Positions 42,762 to 50,781 of a stretch of 64,000 nt of DNA are shown in pieces. This DNA comes from Enterocloster bolteae (GTDB taxonomy: Bacteria; Bacillota; Clostridia; Lachnospirales; Lachnospiraceae): the NCBI RefSeq assembly GCF_002234575.2, contig NZ_CP022464.2, positions 3,906,001-3,970,000 of the forward strand, given 5' to 3'. A program made the translations under genes and the position numbers. Positions within the stretch are counted from its first letter, which is position 1. Each line of letters starts with the position of its first letter. The notes under the pieces are model-generated. The model had not been told where the DNA came from, did not search any database, and saw nothing but the letters and a program-made list of their open reading frames with translations.

Positions 42762-43850
42762 CTATTTTGTTGCTTCCTGGATTTTCTCTATCAGAGCACC
42801 ATACTGGTCTTTGAATGTCTCATATACCGGCTGGACAGCTGCCTTGAAATCACTCATATCCTCCACTACGTTCACGTTGACACCTGCATCCTTAATCTGC
42901 TGAAGTTCCTGGTCCGCACTGTCTATGGCCAGCTGTCTCTGGTATTCTGCTGCCTCCTGGGCTGCTTCCAATAATGTGGTCTGGTCTTCCTCACTGAAGG
43001 AATTAAACTTATCCAGGCTCATGATTAACGGCTCTGCCGTGAAGATATGATGGGTCACAGAATAGTAGTCATTTACCTCGTTATATTTGTTATTAACAAA
43101 AATGGCGGACGGATTCTCCTGTCCGTCAACTGTCTTCAGCTGCATGGCTGTAAAAACCTCAGATATGGCCATGGGTGTGGGCACTCCTCCCAGCGTCTCA
43201 AATGTCTTTAAGAATACCTGGCTCTCCGGGACACGTATTTTCAGTCCCTTTAAATCCTCAGGTGCGGTTATAGGTTTAACCGAATTGCTGATATCCCTAA
43301 AACCGTTGTACATCCAGCACAAAATCTTAAAACCCTTGGCCTCGGCCGCTGCTCTCAGTTCATTACCCACATCTCCGTCCAATACCGAAAATGCCTGGTC
43401 CGCATTCTCAAACAGGAAAGGAAGATTCAGAACTCCTATCTCAGGTATAAAGTTCTCAGCAGCCATGGTGGACTCCAGAGCTATATCCAGGGTACCCATC
43501 TGCACAAATTCTATTGCCTTTGCACCAGATGCAATCTGGGAAGCAGGGTATACCTCCACTGCAATCCGGCCGCCTGTTTTCTCTGAAACCAGCTCTGCAA
43601 ACCGTTCGGAACCATATTGGTAGGGATGGGTGGTAGCACCCACATGGTTCAGTGATAATGTAACCTCTGCCTTACCTGCCGACGCTTCTTCCTTCTCCTG
43701 TGATTCAGCCGGCGCTGCTGCTTCTGCCTGTTTCGTCCCCTCTGAAGCTGCTGCTGTTGTCTGCGGTGCCGTCTGTCCCCCACATGCTGTCAGACCTGCT
43801 GCCATGGCTGCTGCTAAAATCAGACTTACTAAGTGCTTTCCCTTCTTCAT
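42762..43850 (-). CDS. TRAP transporter substrate-binding lipoprotein (DctP family), second system
   Basis: A 362-residue receptor with lipobox LTAC (Cys at about 23) and an Ala/Glu/Gln-rich linker (about 25-60). The binding core shows LNHVGATTHPYQYGSERFAELV, VEVYPASQIASG and LKGLKIRVPESQVFLKTFETLGGVPTPM, with the Arg that pairs with the ligand carboxylate. It is the first gene of the acid-utilisation operon and is preceded by a consensus promoter with two GntR-type operators. Confidence 0.93.
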   Translation of the reverse strand: MKKGKHLVSLILAAAMAAGLTACGGQTAPQTTAAASEGTKQAEAAAPAESQEKEEASAGKAEVTLSLNHVGATTHPYQYGSERFAELVSEKTGGRIAVEVYPASQIASGAKAIEFVQMGTLDIALESTMAAENFIPEIGVLNLPFLFENADQAFSVLDGDVGNELRAAAEAKGFKILCWMYNGFRDISNSVKPITAPEDLKGLKIRVPESQVFLKTFETLGGVPTPMAISEVFTAMQLKTVDGQENPSAIFVNNKYNEVNDYYSVTHHIFTAEPLIMSLDKFNSFSEEDQTTLLEAAQEAAEYQRQLAIDSADQELQQIKDAGVNVNVVEDMSDFKAAVQPVYETFKDQYGALIEKIQEATK

Positions 43851-43890
43851 TGTTTTTCCTCCTTAGTTATACATTAATAGCCCCATAAAC

Positions 43891-43977
43891 TGGATACACT
43901 TTGTAAATATATGTTATATGATATAATGTATCCAATATTTATGTATAAATTATATTAGTATTATGCACAAATGTCAA
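43891..43977 (-). promoter_or_regulatory. Promoter of the acid-locus operon with operators B and C
   Basis: TTGACA (43972-43977) and TATAAT (43949-43954) are 17 bp apart, both perfect. TGTATCCA (43927-43934) and TGGATACA (43891-43898) lie just downstream of the start in opposite orientations, 36 bp apart, suited to repression by the GntR protein encoded next door. Confidence 0.7.
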
Positions 43978-44019
43978 TACCATTTATCGCTTTTATGCAG
44001 CAAACCTCACAATTTCCTG

Positions 44020-44664
44020 TTATTCTTCATACTTAGACAATGTGTCTCTGAGGCTTCGCATCATATGAGCATGCATCTTCTTCCTTGCATCCTGCTTATT
44101 TCTCATCTGTATCGCCTTCACAATCTCCTTGTGCTCCCCAAATGATACGAGGGCATTATCCTTAAGGCTGGTATTTCTGGCCAGGGAATTGGATATAAAA
44201 AGTGTCTTTAGGATTCCTTCCATCCTTTCATTATCAGCCAGAATCCAGATTGCTTCATGTAAATCATAATTTGCATCAGCGTAATCCTGATAACGCTCCT
44301 CCTCTATGACCTGTTCCATCCTTTTTAAATGGCCGAGCAAAACAGTCATGTCCTTTGCATCACAGGCCATGGCAGCTGCCTCGCTTTCCAGTATCGCTCT
44401 GGTCACATAGTAATCAGTGACATATTTGCGGTCGATTCCCACCACAACAGCCTCCTTATGAGGCATCAATTGGACCAAACCTTCCCTTTCCAAACTCTGC
44501 AGAGCCTCTCTGATTGGAGTGACGGAGACTCCAAGGCGGGCTGACAAATCGCTTAAAACCAGCCTCTCTCCTGCCTTTAGCTCACTTGTAAGTATTGCCT
44601 CCCTGAGGGAATTGACCACCTGCTCCCTGGCAGACCACATTTTAATTGGACTAATATTTTTCAT
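44020..44664 (-). CDS. GntR family transcriptional regulator (FCD domain) of the acid locus
   Basis: A 214-residue protein from ATG 44664 (223 from ATG 44691). The winged helix (about 8-70) contains LKAGERLVLSDLSARLGVSVTPIREALQSLEREGLVQL. The FCD domain follows, with VTRAILESEAAAMAC and DLHEAIWILADN carrying likely metal-ligand residues. The SD AAAGGAGG abuts ATG 44691 (too close), while ATG 44664 lies 7 nt after a hairpin that could bring SD and start together. It lies upstream of dctP and probably represses the locus until the acid binds. Confidence 0.88.
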   Translation of the reverse strand: MKNISPIKMWSAREQVVNSLREAILTSELKAGERLVLSDLSARLGVSVTPIREALQSLEREGLVQLMPHKEAVVVGIDRKYVTDYYVTRAILESEAAAMACDAKDMTVLLGHLKRMEQVIEEERYQDYADANYDLHEAIWILADNERMEGILKTLFISNSLARNTSLKDNALVSFGEHKEIVKAIQMRNKQDARKKMHAHMMRSLRDTLSKYEE

Positions 44665-44671
44665 ATATAAT

Positions 44672-44693
44672 GTATGCAGGTTTCCCTGCATAC
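44672..44693 (-). promoter_or_regulatory. Perfect inverted repeat between ribosome site and start of the gntR gene
   Basis: GTATGCAGG-GAAA-CCTGCATAC forms a 9-bp hairpin with a GNRA-type GAAA loop. The SD AAGGAGG overlaps its first base, and ATG 44664 lies 7 nt after it. It could also act as a DNA operator. Confidence 0.6.
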
Positions 44694-44727
44694 CTCCTTT
44701 CAGCTTCTTTTACGACTCTTTTTATTT

Positions 44728-44774
44728 TGTATCCATTATCACATGATTATATCAGTTATACGCGGATAACGCAA
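44728..44774 (-). promoter_or_regulatory. gntR promoter with operator D
   Basis: TTGCGT (44769-44774) and TATAAT (44746-44751) are 17 bp apart. TGTATCCA (plus strand 44728-44735) falls just after the predicted start, so the regulator probably controls itself. Confidence 0.55.
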
Positions 44775-44779
44775 TGCCT

Positions 44780-46753
44780 TTACTCCCCTCCCCCAGCGGA
44801 ACCGTATCTGTTTATTTTAAGAAACTCCTCCATCTCCTCCATGGACAAGGGCTTGGAATAATAGTATCCCTGTATCTGTTCCACTCCTATATCCTCAACC
44901 AGCTGTCTCTGGCTTTCCGTTTCCACACCCTCGGCAATCACGGTCATTCCCAGGTCCTTGAAGGCATGCACCAGATGCCTTATGGTCAGGGCCGAGGTGG
45001 GATTATCTATGGACGCCCATATCAGGCTTTTATCCAGTTTAATGGTTCCAAACGGGATGCGGATCACCGTGGCAATATTGGAGTAGCCTGTCCCAAAATC
45101 ATCCAGTCCCATTTCAATCCCATGTTTTCTCATCTCCAAGGCAAAATCCGTTACCACCTGCGGGTTCTCTGCCAGCGTACTCTCTGTAAACTCGATTTTA
45201 ACGGCGGACATAGGCGTACCGTTTCGCTGTATAATCTCCAGCACTTTCCGGGACAAATCCGGCTGGGAAAACTGGATGGCGGAAAAGTTCACATGGATGG
45301 CCTCCATGGGCAGTCCTTTTTCAATCAGCTGGTTAATATATTTACAGACTTCATCCAGTATTACATACGTGAGTTCAATAATAAGACCTGTCTCCTCCGC
45401 AATGGGTATGAATTCATTTGGATAGACCGGACCTATGGTGGTATGATTCATGCGCATCAGGGACTCCGCATACAGGAACTGCCCTGTTTCCACGGAGTAA
45501 ATGGGCTGGTAATACATCTCCACGCTGTGATTGGAAAGCTGTGCTTTCAAAATCCTGATGATTTTCTTCCTCCGCTCCAGCTTTTCCAGCATCTCCTGGT
45601 CACAATAACAAACCTGTCCATATCTGCCAGTCTTGGCCTGTGATACCGCGTATTCAATATAACTGACCGCTTCCTCCAAAGTCTTCACATACTCCGAGCG
45701 CCGTATAATTCCCATCACTACCGGAAGCTTGAACTGGTAATCCTGGTTCTGCCACGGCTGTCTCATCCGGGCCTCTATGTCAAGGACGCACTGCCGGACG
45801 CGTTCCCCCCTGTCATTGATAAACAAAAGCGCAAACTCGTCCCCGCTGTACCGGTAGACATTTTCCTTGGGACCCACACTACACAAAAAGGCGCATACCA
45901 GCTTTAAAAAAGCATCTCCTCTGTGCTGTCCGCAGATATTATTAATCTGTCTGAAATCACGTATGGAAACCACTAACAGCGTGAAATCCTTATCCGGATA
46001 CCTTCTCAGAAGAAGGTCCAGCATGTTAAGGAGTTCCTGACGGTTGGGTACATTGGTGAGATAGTCCAGGGATATCTGACGGTTCTGGAGATGCAGGTAA
46101 ATAATCAGCAATGCACAGGTGGCAGCGGAACCGGACAATATAATATTGGGGTACATCTGCTGGAAAAATATTACAAGAACAGCCAAAACAGGAAATGTGG
46201 CCAATATGTGATAAATGTGGCGGTCTATGGAGCGTCTGTTCCTGACCGCAATGACAATGCAACACGCGCAGTACGCATAAAAAATAAGATAGGTTATAAA
46301 AATCAGGCTGCCCTGCTCATAGCCCTGATTTGCAGTGATATCAAACAGACATTTTGTGAAAAAATTGGACAGTACCAGCAATGTATAGACAGCCCCCGGA
46401 ATTCCGCCTAACAGAATCATGCGGTTAAGCTGGGGCCTTTCTTCATATATAACGGAAACCGCATAAAGATAATACACCATCCCCATAAGAGGTGTCAGTA
46501 TAAAGTATATGGTGGTGATTGCCCATGTGACCCAGACAGGCACAAGGATATAGCCGCTCAGCATAAAGGTGGACAGTATATTGCTCAGCATGGCCGCAAA
46601 GGTAACAGTCAGACACTCCTGGAACATCCTGTTTTTCAGACTTGGCAGATGGCTGCCTTTCCTGGCATACACCCATATAATTCCCAGGATAACCAATGAT
46701 ATTGTTTCCGGAGCTATGTTCCATCTCACCCTTATATACCTGCCATTTCCCAC
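44780..46753 (-). CDS. Membrane-bound GGDEF-EAL cyclic-di-GMP protein
   Basis: A 657-residue protein: about seven membrane helices (1-225), a GGDEF domain (about 230-385) with the variant YSGDEF, and an EAL domain (about 400-645) with YAESLMR at the EAL position, DDFGTGYSN, IKLDKSLI and VIAEGVE. The catalytic residues of EAL are kept, and SGDEF domains can be active or act as GTP sensors. No RxxD inhibitory site precedes SGDEF. It may make or break down c-di-GMP, with the phosphodiesterase role more likely. The GTG start at 46753 is uncertain; a GTG eight codons later is possible. Confidence 0.88.
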   Translation of the reverse strand: MGNGRYIRVRWNIAPETISLVILGIIWVYARKGSHLPSLKNRMFQECLTVTFAAMLSNILSTFMLSGYILVPVWVTWAITTIYFILTPLMGMVYYLYAVSVIYEERPQLNRMILLGGIPGAVYTLLVLSNFFTKCLFDITANQGYEQGSLIFITYLIFYAYCACCIVIAVRNRRSIDRHIYHILATFPVLAVLVIFFQQMYPNIILSGSAATCALLIIYLHLQNRQISLDYLTNVPNRQELLNMLDLLLRRYPDKDFTLLVVSIRDFRQINNICGQHRGDAFLKLVCAFLCSVGPKENVYRYSGDEFALLFINDRGERVRQCVLDIEARMRQPWQNQDYQFKLPVVMGIIRRSEYVKTLEEAVSYIEYAVSQAKTGRYGQVCYCDQEMLEKLERRKKIIRILKAQLSNHSVEMYYQPIYSVETGQFLYAESLMRMNHTTIGPVYPNEFIPIAEETGLIIELTYVILDEVCKYINQLIEKGLPMEAIHVNFSAIQFSQPDLSRKVLEIIQRNGTPMSAVKIEFTESTLAENPQVVTDFALEMRKHGIEMGLDDFGTGYSNIATVIRIPFGTIKLDKSLIWASIDNPTSALTIRHLVHAFKDLGMTVIAEGVETESQRQLVEDIGVEQIQGYYYSKPLSMEEMEEFLKINRYGSAGGGE

Positions 46754-46823
46754 CCCTGCCCGCTGTACTAAAACCCCTTTTCAATCTTTTTTCTCAACGT
46801 GTACAAGGTGTCATCATTTCTTA

Positions 46824-46852
46824 ATCATATACCAAATTTCTGTTTACATCAA
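46824..46852 (-). promoter_or_regulatory. Promoter of the GGDEF-EAL gene
   Basis: TTGATG (46847-46852) and TATGAT (46824-46829) are 17 bp apart. The remainder of the 46754-47015 gap holds the terminator of the PNPOx-fold gene. Confidence 0.55.
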
Positions 46853-46924
46853 TAACCAATATGGGAAATATTTCACCGCAATATTTCACCTCCGCAATTC
46901 TTATTCCGCTCCCGCGAAAAGGCG

Positions 46925-46963
46925 CAAAAAAATTCCCGGCCCACATTGGCGCCGGGAATTTTT
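46925..46963 (-). terminator. Terminator after the PNPOx-fold gene
   Basis: AAATTCCCGGC and GCCGGGAATTT pair perfectly over 11 bp with a 10-nt loop, followed on the minus strand by TTTTTT. Confidence 0.85.
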
Positions 46964-47015
46964 AGTCAATACAATTTCAAATATTTCTGCTCTGTATCCT
47001 TCCTTCATTGTGCCC

Positions 47016-47414
47016 TTAAAATTCATAAGGCGGGTTGCCGGAAAAATCAGCAATCACACCGTGGGGATTCTCCAGGTAAAAAACAACAAAAATGGGATTG
47101 TCGGCTGTATTATACTGACCTTTCACAATCGGATTAGCCATGCAGGCTTCCTTTACCTCCATATTATCTTCAAAAACCGCCCTGCCGTGGAGACGAAGCC
47201 ACGCATAAGCGGGATCAGAAACAGATACTTCCACCTCCGGATTAGCCTGCATGTCCTTGTACACATCCTTCTGGTTGTTGGTGCAGAACCACAGCTTTCC
47301 ATCTTTCTCAAAACAGAACATGAAGGGACGGCACTTTGCTTTCCCATCCCTGCCAACGGTCCCCAGATACTGTACAGGATTTGCCTGTAAAAAATCCACA
47401 ACTTTATTCATCAT
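47016..47414 (-). CDS. Pyridoxamine 5'-phosphate oxidase-fold flavoprotein
   Basis: A 132-residue split-barrel protein. QYLGTVGRDGKAKCRPFMF, LWFCTNNQKDVYKDM and WLRLHGRAVFED follow the pattern of FMN- or F420-type PNPOx-fold proteins common in clostridia. The length is too short for true pyridoxine oxidase, so it is more likely a flavin reductase or nitro-compound (NimA-like) detoxifier. ATG 47414 has GGAAGG 9 nt upstream. Confidence 0.82.
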   Translation of the reverse strand: MMNKVVDFLQANPVQYLGTVGRDGKAKCRPFMFCFEKDGKLWFCTNNQKDVYKDMQANPEVEVSVSDPAYAWLRLHGRAVFEDNMEVKEACMANPIVKGQYNTADNPIFVVFYLENPHGVIADFSGNPPYEF

Positions 47415-47452
47415 AATTCTCATCCTTCCTTTAACTTATTTTTTATACCAGT

Positions 47453-47481
47453 ATTATAAAATGCGTACCGTGCGCCTGCAA
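47453..47481 (-). promoter_or_regulatory. Promoter of the PNPOx-fold gene
   Basis: TTGCAG (47476-47481) and TATAAT (47453-47458) are 17 bp apart. The inverted repeat GTGCG..CGCAC surrounds the -35 and could be an operator. Confidence 0.6.
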
Positions 47482-47519
47482 GAACGCACTTTTAAGTGGG
47501 ATAGGCACCTGACAGTGCT

Positions 47520-47540
47520 ATGGTATCTTAAAGATACCAT
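47520..47540. promoter_or_regulatory. Perfect 21-bp palindrome between PNPOx and hppA genes
   Basis: ATGGTATCTT-A-AAGATACCAT has two perfect 10-bp arms around one base. It lies about 40 bp upstream of the hppA -35 and about 40 bp upstream of the PNPOx -35, the position of an activator or shared operator. Confidence 0.6.
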
Positions 47541-47579
47541 TTGTTTTACAATTATTTTAAGGTATTCTAACATTTTTTG

Positions 47580-47608
47580 TTGAAAAATCCCAGTAACTCT
47601 GTTACAAT
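47580..47608 (+). promoter_or_regulatory. Promoter of hppA
   Basis: TTGAAA (47580-47585) and TACAAT (47603-47608) are 17 bp apart, with a start near 47615. Confidence 0.6.
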
Positions 47609-47653
47609 CCCATTAAGAAGATCTTATCTTAACCAATCATTTAGGAGGGTATT

Positions 47654-49636
47654 ATGGAACAAATGTTATTCTTAGTCCCAGTAGTGGGGCTGCTTGGACT
47701 CCTGTTTGCTGTCATTTTAAGACAGCAGGTCGTCAAGGAGGATCCAGGCACTGACAAGATGCGTGAGATTGCTGACGCAATCGCAGAGGGCGCCAATGCA
47801 TTTCTGGCTTCTGAGTACCGCATACTGGTCGTTTTTGTAGCTGTGTTATTCTTTGTCATCGGTTTCGGAACACGGAACTGGATTACAGCCGGATGTTTCC
47901 TTGTGGGAAGCGGATTTTCCACCATGGCCGGTTATCTGGGCATGAACGCCGCCATCCGCGCCAACAGCCGTACCGCTAATGCTGCCCGTACATCCGGCAT
48001 GCACCGCGCACTGGCCCTTGCATTCTCCGGCGGAAGCGTTATGGGAATGGCCGTGGTAGGCTTAGGCCTGCTGGGCGTAGGCGTTCTCTACATAATTACA
48101 AGAGACGTATCCGTTTTATCAGGCTTCAGCCTGGGCGCTTCTTCCATCGCACTTTTTGCCCGTGTGGGCGGAGGCATTTACACCAAGGCAGCTGACGTTG
48201 GCGCTGACCTGGTAGGCAAGGTAGAGGCCGGCATCCCAGAGGACGATCCCCGTAACCCAGCTGTTATCGCAGACAACGTAGGCGACAATGTAGGCGATGT
48301 GGCCGGTATGGGTGCCGACCTGTTTGAATCCTATGTGGGTTCCCTGATTTCAGCTCTGACACTGGGACTGGTTTTCTATCAGGAAGCAGGCATTGTTTTT
48401 CCGCTGGTGCTGTCAGCATGCGGTATCATTGCCGCAATCATAGGCTCCCTGTTAGTCAAGAGCATCGGCAATTCCGATCCGCACAAGGCATTAAAAACAG
48501 GCGAGTACAGCGCAACCGCTTTGGTAGTGGTCTGCTCCCTTATCCTCAGCCGCATATTCTTCGGCAATTTCATGGCTGCCTTTACCATCATTACAGGTTT
48601 ATTGGTAGGCGTGCTGATTGGAGCTGTCACTGAAATATATACATCCGGCGATTACCGTTTTGTCAAAAAAATTGCCAAGCAGTCTGAAACCGGCTCCGCC
48701 ACCACCATTATCAGCGGCCTTGCAGTGGGAATGCAGTCAACCGCAGTTCCTATCCTGCTGGTGTGTGTGGGTGTTCTGATTTCCAACAAACTTATGGGCC
48801 TTTACGGAATTGCCCTGGCAGCCGTAGGCATGCTGTCCACCACCGGAATCACCGTAGCCATTGACGCTTACGGTCCCATCGCTGACAATGCAGGCGGAAT
48901 CGCCGAAATGGCCGGTCTGGACAAAAACGTCAGGGATATAACTGACAAGCTGGACTCTGTTGGCAATACAACCGCTGCCATCGGCAAAGGTTTTGCCATC
49001 GGTTCTGCTGCCCTTACAGCTCTGGCCCTGTTTGTTTCCTATGCTGAGGCAGTAAAGCTCACCACCATTGACATCCTTAACGCGCATGTTATTGTAGGAC
49101 TTTTCATCGGCGGAATGCTGACATTCCTCTTCTCTGCCATGACCATGGAATCCGTATCCAAGGCCGCCCATCAGATGATTGAGGAGGTACGCCGCCAGTT
49201 CAGGGAAAAACCCGGTATTCTCAAGGGAACTGACCGGCCTGACTACGCTTCCTGCGTATCCATTTCCACCAAAGCCGCCCTTCGCGAGATGTTCCTGCCA
49301 GGTCTGATGGCAGTGCTGGCGCCTCTGGCAACCGGTCTCATCCTGGGACCATCTGCCCTTGGCGGACTTCTGACCGGCGCTCTGGTAACCGGTGTGTTAA
49401 TGGCCATCTTCATGTCCAACTCCGGCGGCGCATGGGATAATGCAAAGAAGTACATCGAGGAAGGAAACCACGGCGGCAAAGGCAGTGATTCTCATAAGGC
49501 CGCTGTAGTTGGCGATACAGTTGGCGATCCCTTCAAGGATACCTCAGGTCCTTCCATCAACATTCTTATTAAGCTGATGACGATTGTGTCTCTGGTATTT
49601 GCTCCTCTGTTCCTGCAGTTTGGAGGATTAATCTAA
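47654..49636 (+). CDS. hppA: Membrane-bound ion-translocating pyrophosphatase, K+-dependent type
   Basis: A 660-residue integral membrane enzyme with about sixteen helices that couples PPi hydrolysis to Na+ and/or H+ pumping. Catalytic segments GGGIYTKAADVGADLVGK, PEDDPRNPAVIADNVGDNVG and the C-terminal VVGDTVGDPFKDTSGPS are intact. In the GNTTAAIGKGFAIGS stretch, Ala occupies the position that is Lys in K+-independent enzymes, so this is the K+-dependent class, many of which export Na+. GGAGGG precedes the ATG. Monocistronic, with its own promoter and terminator. Confidence 0.95.
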   Translation: MEQMLFLVPVVGLLGLLFAVILRQQVVKEDPGTDKMREIADAIAEGANAFLASEYRILVVFVAVLFFVIGFGTRNWITAGCFLVGSGFSTMAGYLGMNAAIRANSRTANAARTSGMHRALALAFSGGSVMGMAVVGLGLLGVGVLYIITRDVSVLSGFSLGASSIALFARVGGGIYTKAADVGADLVGKVEAGIPEDDPRNPAVIADNVGDNVGDVAGMGADLFESYVGSLISALTLGLVFYQEAGIVFPLVLSACGIIAAIIGSLLVKSIGNSDPHKALKTGEYSATALVVVCSLILSRIFFGNFMAAFTIITGLLVGVLIGAVTEIYTSGDYRFVKKIAKQSETGSATTIISGLAVGMQSTAVPILLVCVGVLISNKLMGLYGIALAAVGMLSTTGITVAIDAYGPIADNAGGIAEMAGLDKNVRDITDKLDSVGNTTAAIGKGFAIGSAALTALALFVSYAEAVKLTTIDILNAHVIVGLFIGGMLTFLFSAMTMESVSKAAHQMIEEVRRQFREKPGILKGTDRPDYASCVSISTKAALREMFLPGLMAVLAPLATGLILGPSALGGLLTGALVTGVLMAIFMSNSGGAWDNAKKYIEEGNHGGKGSDSHKAAVVGDTVGDPFKDTSGPSINILIKLMTIVSLVFAPLFLQFGGLI

Positions 49637-49655
49637 TAATTAATATCACCCTTAC

Positions 49656-49690
49656 AAAAAGGGCTCCGGATGTTCCGGAGTCCCTTTTTT
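49656..49690 (+). terminator. Terminator of hppA
   Basis: AAAAAGGGCTCCGGA pairs with TCCGGAGTCCCTTTTT (one T bulge, 3-nt loop) and ends in a T-run. It also lies at the end of the convergent lacI-type gene. Confidence 0.88.
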
Positions 49691-49708
49691 CACAATTTCA
49701 CAATTTTC

Positions 49709-50731
49709 TTACCGCTCCTTATACTCTGACGTACTCTCCCTAACAATCAATCTGGGCTGGAACAAAATGCTCTTCTCGGCGCAATTCCCGCTGTTGATAC
49801 CATCAATCAGCTGTTTCACTGCCTCAACCCCCATCTCATACACAGGCTGTTCCACTGATGTCAGAGGCACATCCAGTATCTCCGAAAAAAAGATATTATC
49901 ATACCCCACCAGGGATATATCCTCCGGAACCGACTTGCCCAGGCGTTTCAGACGGTTATATACCCCATAGGCACACATATCGTTGAATGCAAATATAGCT
50001 GATACATCTTTATCCACCAGGTAATCCGCTCCGTTTATACCGCTCTCCCTGTCATAATTGCCGTGGTATAAAAGGGAGGGTTCAAAATCAATTTCATATT
50101 CCGCCAAAGCCTTCTTATACCCCGTAAGACGTGCCATAGAATCCTCCAACACATCCGGTCCTGTAACGCATCCAATCCGTCTGTGCCCCAGCTTCAAAAG
50201 ATGTTCCGTGGCCATATATCCGCCCAGTTCATGATTCAGGCTCACGAAACAGCACCTGGCTCCTTCCAGAAAACGGTCAATCATGACAAAAGGAATCTTA
50301 AGCTTCTCCATCAGACCAATGCTTTCCATCCCCTTCTTTTTACTGCTGTCAAGAGCCATACAGAAAAGGATACCATCTACGCCCTTATCGGCCAGGACCT
50401 GTATGTAGGATATATCCCGCGAATGTTTGTCATTGGTATTGCAGAGAATCAAATTCCAGTCCTGTCTGCGGCATTCATCCTCCACTCCTTTAGCCAGATT
50501 GGAAAAAAATACATTGCTCACATCTGATATGATTAGCCCTATTGTATTGGTCCTCTTTTTTACCAAACCCACGGCTACCTGATTTGGATGGTAATTCAGC
50601 CTATCCGCTGCTTCCAGAATGACATCCTTTGTCTGTTTTGGAATCTTCTTTGCTTTTCCATTTAAAACCAGGGAAATGGTTGTCACCGAAAAACCCGTAT
50701 ATCTTGCGATGTCTTTTATCGTTGTCCTCAA
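49709..50731 (-). CDS. LacI family transcriptional regulator
   Basis: A 340-residue repressor. The N-terminal HTH and hinge (TTIKDIARYTGFSVTTISLVLNG, 2-24) are followed by a periplasmic-binding-protein-like sensor (TIGLIISDVSNVFF onward). TTG 50731 is the likely start: it places the HTH at the normal distance from the N-terminus and GAGG lies 9 nt upstream. ATG starts upstream add about 18 residues and lack sites. Last gene of the ABC/M20 operon, whose first promoter carries LacI-type palindromes. Confidence 0.9.
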   Translation of the reverse strand: MRTTIKDIARYTGFSVTTISLVLNGKAKKIPKQTKDVILEAADRLNYHPNQVAVGLVKKRTNTIGLIISDVSNVFFSNLAKGVEDECRRQDWNLILCNTNDKHSRDISYIQVLADKGVDGILFCMALDSSKKKGMESIGLMEKLKIPFVMIDRFLEGARCCFVSLNHELGGYMATEHLLKLGHRRIGCVTGPDVLEDSMARLTGYKKALAEYEIDFEPSLLYHGNYDRESGINGADYLVDKDVSAIFAFNDMCAYGVYNRLKRLGKSVPEDISLVGYDNIFFSEILDVPLTSVEQPVYEMGVEAVKQLIDGINSGNCAEKSILFQPRLIVRESTSEYKER

Positions 50732-50781
50732 TGTTCCATGCCTCATTAATTCTATATTCTTATCTCTGATTATACGATATT

